The notes under the pieces: generated by a model
The model's database searches: none
Told to the model about the DNA's origin: nothing
What the model saw: the letters and a program-made list of their open reading frames with translations, nothing else
In this document: positions 1 to 6,184 of the stretch, one piece after another
Layout of the letters: each line of letters starts with the position of its first letter
Numbering within the stretch: position 1 is the stretch's first letter
Source: Nitrospira sp. UBA6909
GTDB taxonomy: Bacteria > Nitrospirota > Nitrospiria > Nitrospirales > Nitrospiraceae
Reading direction: 5' to 3'
Assembly (NCBI GenBank): GCA_002451055.1
Contig: DKBD01000202.1
Location: 1 to 12,651 of the forward strand
DNA: 12,651 nt
Program-made: the position numbers and the translations under genes

Positions 1-470
1 GAATTGGTCACCTTCTGTCCATTGGTCACCTTCTGTCCAGCTGCGCCTCCCTGATCGGAGTTGAGCAAAGCGAGACATTCCGGTTTGTCGGTATCGATTT
101 CGGTGCCGCTCTTCTTGGTACATGTTCCTGGCAATGTCGGAGTCGGCTGACCGCCAACCAATGTCGCTGTCCCATTACCGGTTACAGACACAAAGGGGAT
201 GACCACCGTGACATCCCCGTCGCGAAAGAGTCGGCGAATCGACAGGGGAACATAGACAAATTCGCTGGTGGTGTCGGTTCCGAAATTCCCGCTGCTGTAA
301 CTGGGAGTGAGACCTATTTGCCAATTCCTCTCGGCACTCTCGGCGGAAGGCCGCTGTTCAGGACCGATCCGCTCTTTCCCGTTAGCCGCCCACGTTTCCG
401 ACCGGAATATGACCATGCATCCTACGATAGCGATCACAACAATCCCGTAGCGATTGAGAAACATGCCCAT
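1..470 (-). CDS. Outer-membrane barrel-like (transporter-like) protein, N-terminal part
   Basis: The frame is open for 156 codons from ATG at 470 to the left edge, so the C-terminus is missing. A GAGGGAG ribosome binding site ends 7 bases before this ATG; a second in-frame ATG at 464 is less well spaced. Residues 1-30 form a signal peptide (hydrophobic RYGIVVIAIVGCMVIF, then an AA-type cleavage region). The mature part begins with alternating strands such as WQIGLTPSYSSGNFG and EFVYVPLSIRRLF, followed by VTVVIPFVSVTGNG. This pattern is typical of outer-membrane barrel proteins often annotated 'transporter' and found beside DUF5666 genes. The family match is from memory of such proteins, not a search. 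A Cys pair (TCTKK and PECLA) and a duplicated GQKVTN hexapeptide lie near the edge. It lies downstream of the DUF5666 gene on the same strand, but a hairpin separates it from the repeat-protein gene, so it may have its own promoter. Confidence 0.72.
   Translation of the reverse strand, partial: MGMFLNRYGIVVIAIVGCMVIFRSETWAANGKERIGPEQRPSAESAERNWQIGLTPSYSSGNFGTDTTSEFVYVPLSIRRLFRDGDVTVVIPFVSVTGNGTATLVGGQPTPTLPGTCTKKSGTEIDTDKPECLALLNSDQGGAAGQKVTNGQKVTN
3..38. repeat. Perfect 18-bp tandem duplication inside the barrel-like gene
   Basis: The unit ATTGGTCACCTTCTGTCC occurs twice in succession at 3-20 and 21-38 with no mismatch. Bases 1-2 (GA) do not continue the array, so there are just two copies. 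It is in frame on the minus strand and encodes GQKVTN-GQKVTN. Identity at third codon positions suggests a recent duplication, probably in a surface loop. Confidence 0.9.
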
Positions 471-582
471 TTTGCCACTCCCTCGTACATCAATGCATTT
501 CGGGTACGGTTGTCCCGTCCTCAATGAGGTTAACTTAAAGCCTAACCGGCTTCTCTTCAATATATTTGGTTCAGCCAAACAG

Positions 583-620
583 AATGCAGGGCACCGCATG
601 TTGGCACGGTGCCCTGCGTT
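583..620 (-). terminator. Hairpin terminator after the repeat-protein gene
   Basis: An 11-bp perfect stem, GCAGGGCACCG at 586-596 pairing with CGGTGCCCTGC at 607-617, has a 10-base loop and further A-T pairs at its base. On the minus strand it lies about 30 bases past the stop of the repeat-protein gene and is followed by a modestly T-rich stretch (ATTCTGTTT). It is most likely an intrinsic terminator or mRNA-stabilising hairpin. The rest of 471-650 holds no gene; a weaker TTTGG/CCAAA hairpin sits near 565-579. Confidence 0.65.
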
Positions 621-650
621 GCACGCGCGAGTCGTATTTATAATTTGCAC

Positions 651-1322
651 TCAGTTTCGTCCGGACCGCTCCGGTTTCTCTGGTCTCTCGGGCCGTTCTG
701 GTTTCTCCGGTCTCTCGGGTCGCTCCGGTCTTTCATGCCTCTCAGGGCGCTCTGGACGTTCGACTTTTTCCGGTCTCTCCACTCGCTCCGCTCTGAACGG
801 GCGATCCATCTGGGCGGCCCGGGCATTTTCGCGCCCTTCCCGGCCATGCTCGCCGGCCACATGATCGGCTCGATCAAGACCTCGGAGCTCACCGCCTGCA
901 TTCGATCGGAGATTCTCTCGGTGATCCTCTCGACGATCGACTTGCCGGTCCTCCCGGCGGTCTTCACGACGATCAATCTGACGATCCTCTCTTCGATCGA
1001 TTCGACGATCTTCCCGTCGGTCCTCTCTCCGATCCGCCCGTCGATCTTCCTGACGGATGTCATCGGTGGCCTGGGCGACGTCTATACGATCTCGGCCGTG
1101 TCTTCCTCGTTGATCACCATCATCATGACCTCTGTTCACCGATCCGGACACACCACTCTTCATCGAGCCGGATCCGCTATTGAGAGACCCTGATCCTCGA
1201 TTGTCTACTCGCATGACCGGCTCTTCGGCTGCGCCGTTCATCTTCCCGACCGCCGGCGAGGTGAGAATCGATAACCCTGCAATCGTCCCCAGGATGACTT
1301 CCTTCCAGCTCATACGGTTCAT
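651..1322 (-). CDS. Secreted low-complexity protein with RED-type and ERP/EKP repeats
   Basis: An exported protein of 223 residues with no recognised enzyme domain. Start: ATG at 1322 lies 7 bases after GGAG; ATG at 1325 is the alternative, only 4 bases away. Residues 1-27 look like a signal peptide (KEVILGTIAGLSILTSPAVG). Then follow a Gly/Ser/Asn-rich stretch (about 40-65), an Arg/Asp/Glu block (about 90-137) of DRREDRR-like heptads, a spacer, and a C-terminal block (about 179-219) of three-residue ERP/EKP units. The first block is a polyampholyte that could form a single charged helix or stay disordered. The second recalls the extended Glu-Pro/Lys-Pro linker of TonB. The gene lies 60 bases downstream of the DUF5666 gene on the same strand and is followed by a hairpin, so the two are probably co-transcribed. 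Function is unknown; a periplasmic spacer or wall-associated role is a guess. Codon choice differs among repeat copies, which supports real coding selection. Confidence 0.7.
   Translation of the reverse strand: MNRMSWKEVILGTIAGLSILTSPAVGKMNGAAEEPVMRVDNRGSGSLNSGSGSMKSGVSGSVNRGHDDGDQRGRHGRDRIDVAQATDDIRQEDRRADRREDRREDRRIDRREDRQIDRREDRREDRQVDRREDHRENLRSNAGGELRGLDRADHVAGEHGREGRENARAAQMDRPFRAERVERPEKVERPERPERHERPERPERPEKPERPERPEKPERSGRN
666..788 (-). repeat. ERP/EKP triplet-residue repeat block
   Basis: This codes about 41 residues of a Glu-Arg/Lys-Pro three-residue period (for example ERPEKPERPERPEKPER). At DNA level it is a 9-bp period, seen on the plus strand as recurring CGGTCTCTC and TCCGG words. 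The Glu/Arg/Pro composition points to an extended polyproline-like rod. Confidence 0.8.
912..1055 (-). repeat. DRREDR heptad-like repeat block
   Basis: This codes about 48 residues dominated by Asp, Arg and Glu in units such as DRREDRR, IDRREDRQ and VDRREDH. At DNA level it appears as repeated GATC-containing words on the plus strand (GACGATC, TCGATC). Opposite charges recur at i to i+3/i+4 spacing, compatible with a salt-bridged helix. Confidence 0.8.
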
Positions 1323-1385
1323 CATTCATCTCCTTTGCTAAGAACACACCGTCCCATTCTCGGTAACTTCCTGATAGGCACCTCG

Positions 1386-2885
1386 TTAATCCTCCAACTC
1401 CACTTCGTCCCAAAGTACGATCGATCCATGTAATGTGCCCTCCACCTTCACGAGAGAGTTCTCCTTCACTTCAGCCAAGAACGCTGCGCGACTCGTGGAC
1501 GCTCCGCTTACACTCTCGAAATGATCGATGGTGCTCGTATCGATGGACACGCCTAAAATCGCGATCTCATTTCCGTTGGTAGACTGGACCGGCCCTTGGA
1601 GATGGACGTCGTTATCCGGCGAACGTCGTTCAACGCGAGTCGCGATCACGGTATTCGTGCCGGTCACCCGACCACGAACACGGACATGGTTGCCGTCAGT
1701 GAAATCGGCCAGACTGGAAGACCCTCTGTATTCAGTCTGCGAGTTGACGGTTACTGATATGTTTATCAATCCAGCGATTGCAAATGTATGAGGCCCGATC
1801 TTGACGATATCCCCTTCCAATTTCACACTCTCATGGAACTTCACATGATCGACCTCAAGAACGCCGTTGGCGAAACGCCCTTCAGCCGATAGTTTTGCGC
1901 CGACGACGATCTCATCGATCGTCCCGCCTCGGAATTCAGTGTTCGGGGTCGTCGTGACCGGTGTGGTTGCAAGGGTGAAGTCAAGAAGCTGGCCGTTTGG
2001 CGTGCCGGCCTGCGTCACAAATCCTTCGATTTCGAATTCATCTACATCATTGTCGCTCCTGCCGTCCTTCGGCTCGACATTCGAGGCAATAAGCGTACCT
2101 TCGGTTTGGATATTGGGTCCAGGGGTAAATGATCCTCGCGCTCCTCGTACCTCTACAAATCGCCCATCCCAGTTGTTGCCATTAGGAATAGGCATATCAC
2201 CGATTGATGCTCCGCCATAGTTCACCGTAAGGTGACCGATCTTGAATGTCGAGGCTCTGGACATGTGGCCGCTGACGAACCCTTGGACCTCAGGTGTCTC
2301 GCCGACAGATTGCAATTCAATGAACGTGGCTTGAATAACCCCATTGAGACGGATATGGCCGTTCACTTCCACATGATCGATACCAGGTACGAGCTTTAGG
2401 AGGTTCTGGCCAGGAACGTTATTATCGATGACGGTGGTGTCATCAACCAAGACCGTTTGACCCAACACGACCAGGCTCAGGCCATCAGCCCCCACCGTTT
2501 GTACTAACCCTTCGACCAGATCATTTTGATGTACGGTGGCAGCTGTGCGTTCTTCGCCGGTGATGGAACCATTGACGGTGACCACCATGCCTTGTTTGAG
2601 GCCACAGGTATCGGCCCGACTGATCGTGCATCGCTTGGATTCGCCATCCTGCTCCACAGACACATCGCTCGTTTCGAACTTCTTCCCGTTGACATACAGA
2701 CTGCCGAACTGCGTGATCGTTCCGGACGCTGAGGCCGAGCCGCTTCCGGATCCGCTCCCAGAACCGTTTCCGGAGCCACTGGCTGAAGCCGAGGCATTCA
2801 CACCATCGCCGCATCCACTCAAGGCTGCAATCGATCCAATGCCACTAACGCCGAAAAGCATGAGTAAGATAAGTGTTTGCCGCAT
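1386..2885 (-). CDS. DUF5666 domain lipoprotein
   Basis: A 499-residue exported lipoprotein. ATG at 2885 is chosen because AGAGGA lies 6 bases upstream and because it gives a compact signal peptide (MRQTLILLMLFGVSGIG) ending in a lipobox, LSGC, with the lipidated Cys at residue 25. A longer open frame to 2963 would bury the signal 26 residues in. After the Cys comes a Ser/Gly/Ala/Asn linker (about 31-54). The rest is a series of roughly six beta-rich repeats of DUF5666 type, each with a turn like GTITQFGSLYVNGKKFE and a closing phrase like LKQGMVVTVNGSI or GNHVRVRGRV. The repeats are OB-like small barrels by family knowledge; no catalytic residues are evident. Residues +2 and +3 after the Cys are Gly-Asp, so outer-membrane sorting is possible but not certain. 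Neighbours downstream are a repeat-rich secreted protein and a barrel-like protein, which suggests an envelope assembly. The molecular role of DUF5666 is not established. Confidence 0.88.
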   Translation of the reverse strand: MRQTLILLMLFGVSGIGSIAALSGCGDGVNASASASGSGNGSGSGSGSGSASASGTITQFGSLYVNGKKFETSDVSVEQDGESKRCTISRADTCGLKQGMVVTVNGSITGEERTAATVHQNDLVEGLVQTVGADGLSLVVLGQTVLVDDTTVIDNNVPGQNLLKLVPGIDHVEVNGHIRLNGVIQATFIELQSVGETPEVQGFVSGHMSRASTFKIGHLTVNYGGASIGDMPIPNGNNWDGRFVEVRGARGSFTPGPNIQTEGTLIASNVEPKDGRSDNDVDEFEIEGFVTQAGTPNGQLLDFTLATTPVTTTPNTEFRGGTIDEIVVGAKLSAEGRFANGVLEVDHVKFHESVKLEGDIVKIGPHTFAIAGLINISVTVNSQTEYRGSSSLADFTDGNHVRVRGRVTGTNTVIATRVERRSPDNDVHLQGPVQSTNGNEIAILGVSIDTSTIDHFESVSGASTSRAAFLAEVKENSLVKVEGTLHGSIVLWDEVELED

Positions 2886-2979
2886 AGTCATTCCTCTGGC
2901 ACTGAGTTGATGGTGAGAATTTCGCAATCTACACATCGTCCACATGCGACTTGGTCTGTTCATGACCGTTCGTTCAATC

Positions 2980-2999
2980 TCGTCTGATGGGTTAGACGA
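2980..2999. promoter_or_regulatory. Inverted repeat upstream of the DUF5666 gene
   Basis: TCGTCT and AGACGA form a perfect 6-bp dyad with an 8-base centre (GATGGGTT). It lies about 95-115 bases upstream of the DUF5666 start. It could be an operator or a small leader hairpin; the sequence alone does not decide. Confidence 0.3.
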
Positions 3000-3070
3000 A
3001 AGTGGGGAGCAAAAGTAAACAGACGGCGGGGGAATTTAGCCTGCAGCAGCAGCGACATGGCCTTACGGTC

Positions 3071-3090
3071 TTTGGACAGATTTGGACGGC
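3071..3090 (+). promoter_or_regulatory. Direct repeat TTTGGAC with 10-bp period, possible activator site
   Basis: TTTGGACAGA is followed directly by TTTGGACGGC, so TTTGGAC recurs exactly one helical turn apart. It is centred about 135 bases upstream of the predicted sigma-54 start site near 3216, a usual distance for a bacterial enhancer-binding protein. The link to the promoter is inference. Confidence 0.3.
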
Positions 3091-3189
3091 CACTCGCCGA
3101 TTTTTCTAACGTTCGAATATTGTTGATCCTTTCCTTGGCACCTAGGCGTGTAACCGGCTGAAAGGTAATGGGTATTTTCCTCGTCGAAC

Positions 3190-3205
3190 CGGCACATGCT
3201 TTGCT
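3190..3205 (+). promoter_or_regulatory. Candidate sigma-54 (-24/-12) promoter
   Basis: CGGCACATGCTTTGCT matches the sigma-54 consensus TGGCAC-N5-TTGCT closely. The GG (3191-3192) and GC (3203-3204) are separated by exactly 10 bases, and the -12 element TTGCT is perfect. The first base of the -24 element is C instead of T. A start site near 3216 would give a 39-base leader with GGAGG just before the ATG at 3255. The position directly ahead of a plus-strand gene supports it. Confidence 0.6.
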
Positions 3206-3254
3206 GAATAGAGGATGGTCGTAGCAACGGAACCTTTACCAACGGAGGTTTTAC

Positions 3255-3656
3255 ATGATAATGAAAAAGTCCGGCTCGCAGATCCTTTCGATCATCACGG
3301 CAACCTTGACCCTCGTCGTCGTCGCGGCGCCTGTGTTGGCAAAGGATTTAAAAGCGGGGAGACAGTCGTCCTCACCTGCTTCAGCCGAGGCTGCGGCGCA
3401 GGCATTGGGTGGAATGTCGGAAACCGATTCCTCTTCGACAGTTTTGCAACACAATCGTAAGGCCGGTCCAGCCTGGAGAACGATCGGCGGAACGCTCAAA
3501 CAAATCAAGGGCGATACCTATCTGGTTGAGGATTACGAGGGGAACCAGGTTCAGCTCCACGTGGGGCATGAAACCAAACACCTTCGGCAGAAGAGAGTCG
3601 GGGACACCGTTCGTGCTGAGATCACGCGAAGTGGATTCACGAATTCCATCCAGTAA
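3255..3656 (+). CDS. Small secreted protein with C-terminal OB-like domain
   Basis: A 133-residue exported protein. ATG at 3255 follows GGAGG with 6 bases between; the next ATG at 3261 is too far for that site. Residues 1-29 are a classical signal peptide (MIMKKSG, hydrophobic core, cleavage after VLA). Residues 30-70 are Ser/Ala-rich and probably flexible. Residues about 76-132 form a compact beta-rich unit: GGTLKQIKGDTYLVEDYEG, then QVQLHVGHETKHL, then GDTVRAEITRSG. This order resembles small periplasmic OB-like domains in which a short barrel binds a ligand or protein. No catalytic motif is seen and no named family is certain. It is the only plus-strand gene of the window, transcribed alone from a sigma-54-like promoter and ending at the convergent terminator at 3707-3735. 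Its substrate is unknown. Confidence 0.85.
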   Translation: MIMKKSGSQILSIITATLTLVVVAAPVLAKDLKAGRQSSSPASAEAAAQALGGMSETDSSSTVLQHNRKAGPAWRTIGGTLKQIKGDTYLVEDYEGNQVQLHVGHETKHLRQKRVGDTVRAEITRSGFTNSIQ

Positions 3657-3706
3657 TCTCCTGATTGAATGTGTACACCCACTCGTGCAGCGCTGAGCTG
3701 ACTTCT

Positions 3707-3735
3707 GAGGGCCGGTTCTGAACAGGCCGGCCCTC
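3707..3735. terminator. Convergent bidirectional terminator
   Basis: A perfect 9-bp GC-rich stem, GAGGGCCGG at 3707-3715 pairing with CCGGCCCTC at 3727-3735, has an 11-base loop. It sits between the stop of the plus-strand gene at 3656 and the stop of the minus-strand DUF3047 gene at 3764. On the plus strand it is followed by TTCGTCCGTTT. It probably serves both genes. Confidence 0.8.
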
Positions 3736-3763
3736 TTCGTCCGTTTCGACGGTCTCGTTCGGG

Positions 3764-4522
3764 CTATCGCGGATGCTTGGCGAAGGTAATATCTCCGTAG
3801 TAGGCCGTCGCGCGTTCTTTCGTGTTGTCCGTGTCGGTCATGATCGCCACGCCGTTGATCAACGGCGGATCTTCCCCGAACGCCATCTTGTAGTCATTCA
3901 GGATATTCCGTTCTTCGTCCACCCAACTCCCGACGTGCTTGGGCCCGCTCTCGATCACGATCATTCGCGCAAAATCCGTGTAGGCATTTTCAACGACGGT
4001 CCCCACCGGCGTGTTGGTTTCCCAGATGTAATTGATTGCCCCGATCGGGATGTCCCCGAAGATGGCGCGGCCTGCCGCATACTTTAAGCGCCTCGACAGT
4101 CCCACTTTACCCGCTTCGTACTCAAAGGTGATGTACAGCCGAGCCGGATAATCGTCTCCGTCCTTGCGGGACACATCGCTGTGTTTCAGTAAATTCTCAA
4201 CCTTCCATCGCCAGCGGATGATCGGATACTCTCGGGGATCGATCTTGATGGCTCTCGTCAGGCCTGACGCTGAGGCGTCGCTGTCGGCCCTGATGACCGT
4301 CGTGTCTCCGTCTGTAACGACTTCATACTTCGTCTGCCGTGGAATCTTTTTGAAGGTCAGCGGTTCCCACCCCTCTGGCACTGTCTGCCCGACCGTTGCG
4401 CCGGAAAATGACGCGATCGTGATTTCCGTGCGAGTTTGGCCCGACACGTGTGACGCGGTCGTGTGCCAGGCCAACAACCCGGCGATCACTACTGCACCAA
4501 TCAGAGGAAATCGTGTATCCAT
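3764..4522 (-). CDS. Exported DUF3047 family protein
   Basis: A 252-residue protein. ATG at 4522 lies 14 bases after the stop of the upstream oxidoreductase gene; extending to the upstream ATG at 4630 would overlap that gene by 94 bases, so it is rejected. Residues 1-28 form a signal peptide (DTRFPLIGAVVIAGLLAW, polar end HVSGQ). DUF3047 hallmarks follow: YPIIRWRWKV, KDGDDYPARLYITFEYE, GAINYIWE, then WVDEERNILNDYK with FGEDPPLINGVAIMTDTDNT, and YYGDITF near the C-terminus. By family knowledge this is a beta-sandwich-like domain of unknown function; the conserved Asp and Arg clusters suggest ligand or metal binding, but this is not proven. No clear ribosome binding site precedes it, so it is probably translated by coupling to the upstream gene. 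It is the last gene of the TVP38-oxidoreductase set and ends at the terminator at 3707-3735. Confidence 0.87.
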   Translation of the reverse strand: MDTRFPLIGAVVIAGLLAWHTTASHVSGQTRTEITIASFSGATVGQTVPEGWEPLTFKKIPRQTKYEVVTDGDTTVIRADSDASASGLTRAIKIDPREYPIIRWRWKVENLLKHSDVSRKDGDDYPARLYITFEYEAGKVGLSRRLKYAAGRAIFGDIPIGAINYIWETNTPVGTVVENAYTDFARMIVIESGPKHVGSWVDEERNILNDYKMAFGEDPPLINGVAIMTDTDNTKERATAYYGDITFAKHPR

Positions 4523-4536
4523 CGCCGTCGACGTCT

Positions 4537-6090
4537 TTATCGTCTCATCCAGGCAAAGAGCTTTGTGAGGAGGGTTTTCATGCTTGGAGAAAAATGGGCT
4601 TTGCGCCAAAGATTCACCACCTTCTTGCATACCTCAGCTTGGGTCGGGTAAGGGTGAATCGTCCCGGCGAGAGTCCTGGCTCCAGCCCCGGCTTTCATCG
4701 CCACGGAGAATTCTCCGATCATCTCGCCGGCATGGGCCGCCACAATGGTCGCCCCGAGAATCTTATCGGTTCCTTTTCTGATATGTACACGGGCGAACCC
4801 TTCGTCTTCCCCATCCAAGATTGCACGATCGACCTCATCGAGCTTGTAGGTGTAGGTTTCGACTTGGATGCCCTTCTCCTTCGCATCCTTCTCATGCATC
4901 CCCACGTGCGCGATTTCCGGATCTGTGAATGTACACCAAGGCATGATCAAGGATTCGACGCTGGCACAACCGAGGCCGAACGGGTGAGGGAACAGGGCAT
5001 TCTGAATGACGATCTGGGCCATGGCATCGGCGGCATGTGTGAACTTATGGCGTGAGCAGATATCTCCTGCAGCAAACACGTTCGAGTTCGAGGTCTGTAG
5101 CCGAGCGTTTACAGCCACACCGGTTCGATCGTACTTGATCCCGGCTGCTTCCAGACCGAGCCCCTCCACATTCGGCGAGCGGCCGACCGCTATGAGAATC
5201 TCGTCGACCACCACCTCATGTGATTGACCGTGCGACTCTACCGTGAGCCGCTTCCCTGCTTCCGTCTTCTGGACCTTCAAGTCATTTCCGCAGCAGAGCA
5301 GATGCACTCCGCCTTGCTGCATACGCTGCTGAACGATCTGGGCCGCATCGCGGTCTTCGCTCGGCAGGATGCCGTGCATGGCTTCAATCAAGTACACCTC
5401 ACTCCCGAAGCGGGCGAAGGACTGGGCCATTTCGCATCCGATGGGCCCGGCACCGATGACCCCGAGGCGTCGAGGTAATGCTGTGAGCGAAAAAACGGTT
5501 TCATTCGTCAGGTAGTCGGCTTCCCACAGTCCTGGTATCGGCGGAACGGAAGCGCGTGCACCGGCGCACACAGCGGCTTTTGCGAATGCCAGCATTCTGT
5601 TCCCAGCCGATCCCTCGACCTGAATGGAGTCATGGCCGATAAAGCGCCCGCTTCCGATATACACATCGACTCCAAGCTTGGCATATCGATGGGCCGAATC
5701 ATTGTGGCTGATGCGCGCCCTGAGTTTTCTCATGCGGGCCATCACGGATCCAAAGTCGTACTTCACATCGCCAGCGATATGGGCGCCGAATTCCGAAACG
5801 TGTCGCAAATCCGCCCACGCCCGCGCCGCGCGGATCATCCCTTTCGACGGAACGCATCCGACGTTCAAACAGTCGCCACCCATCAAATGTTTCTCAATCA
5901 GAGCGACTTTGGCGCCAAGGCTCGCGGCAATGACCGCCGTAATCAAACCGGCCGTTCCGGCTCCGATGATCACGATGTTGTACCGCCCGTCCGGCTGTGG
6001 ATTGACCCAATCAAGCGGATGAACATTGGCGGCAAGCTGACGGTTGTATTCATCGTCCGGAAGAACGATGGACCCCTCATGCAGACTCAT
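4537..6090 (-). CDS. FAD-dependent NAD(P)H disulfide oxidoreductase (mercuric-reductase-like)
   Basis: A 517-residue class I flavin disulfide oxidoreductase, likely cytoplasmic. The FAD-binding Rossmann motif is at about 42-49 (GAGTAGL). The redox disulfide motif GGDCLNVGCVPSK has Cys74 and Cys79. The NAD(P)H-binding motif GAGPIGCE is at about 213-220, the second FAD motif (NVFAAGDI) at about 337-344, and the C-terminal dimer domain carries IHPYPTQAE at about 478-486. Such proteins pass electrons from NAD(P)H through FAD to a disulfide or similar acceptor. The set often called mercuric reductase fits best, but there is no N-terminal heavy-metal domain and no C-terminal vicinal Cys pair, so Hg(II) reduction is not supported. 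ATG at 6090 has AGGAG 12 bases upstream, a little far. It follows a TVP38/TMEM64 gene by 94 bases; in other bacteria these two are fused in one polypeptide, which suggests that they act together. The true substrate is unknown. Confidence 0.9.
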   Translation of the reverse strand: MSLHEGSIVLPDDEYNRQLAANVHPLDWVNPQPDGRYNIVIIGAGTAGLITAVIAASLGAKVALIEKHLMGGDCLNVGCVPSKGMIRAARAWADLRHVSEFGAHIAGDVKYDFGSVMARMRKLRARISHNDSAHRYAKLGVDVYIGSGRFIGHDSIQVEGSAGNRMLAFAKAAVCAGARASVPPIPGLWEADYLTNETVFSLTALPRRLGVIGAGPIGCEMAQSFARFGSEVYLIEAMHGILPSEDRDAAQIVQQRMQQGGVHLLCCGNDLKVQKTEAGKRLTVESHGQSHEVVVDEILIAVGRSPNVEGLGLEAAGIKYDRTGVAVNARLQTSNSNVFAAGDICSRHKFTHAADAMAQIVIQNALFPHPFGLGCASVESLIMPWCTFTDPEIAHVGMHEKDAKEKGIQVETYTYKLDEVDRAILDGEDEGFARVHIRKGTDKILGATIVAAHAGEMIGEFSVAMKAGAGARTLAGTIHPYPTQAEVCKKVVNLWRKAHFSPSMKTLLTKLFAWMRR

Positions 6091-6184
6091 CGTGTTAATT
6101 TTCTCCTGTGCTGCATCCCCGCCTTCTTACAAGTACATTCTTCATCAATGTCACGGTTTCCCCCTCACATTCTACCTTGTACGG

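Larger units (their letters stand above)
2886..3254. other. Divergent intergenic region (369 bp)
   Basis: No gene is seen between the divergent DUF5666 gene and the small plus-strand gene. The stretch holds the 6-bp dyad at 2980-2999, the 10-bp-period direct repeat at 3071-3090 and the sigma-54 promoter candidate at 3190-3205. For the minus-strand gene a weak sigma-70-like pair (TTTACT, 17-base spacer, TCTAAC) lies near 2990-3020; I do not rate it as reliable. Confidence 0.6.

Noticed and set aside
600..618. TTGGCACGG as a sigma-54 element
   Set aside because: The spacing to the next GC is 11, not 10, and the bases form the right arm of the terminator hairpin.
454..864. Plus-strand open frame with FSGLSGRSG-like, collagen-resembling repeats
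   Set aside because: It is the antisense of the ERP/EKP repeat block; the minus frame has a signal peptide, ribosome binding site and sensible neighbours, while the plus frame starts inside the terminator region.
609..1193. Plus-strand frame rich in Leu, Ile and Ser across the RED repeats
   Set aside because: A repeat-driven open frame opposite the minus gene; no ribosome binding site or family.
2886..2963. Longer start for the DUF5666 gene
   Set aside because: It would place 26 polar residues before a complete lipoprotein signal and ignore the well-placed AGAGGA before ATG 2885.
4523..4630. Longer start for the DUF3047 gene
   Set aside because: It would overlap the oxidoreductase gene by 94 bases and move the signal peptide inside the protein.
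4450..5478. Plus-strand open frames opposite the oxidoreductase gene
   Set aside because: High-GC shadow frames; the minus strand has a complete protein with all motifs in order.
4537..6090. Calling the oxidoreductase MerA (mercury resistance)
   Set aside because: No heavy-metal N-terminal domain, no C-terminal vicinal Cys pair and no mer genes nearby.
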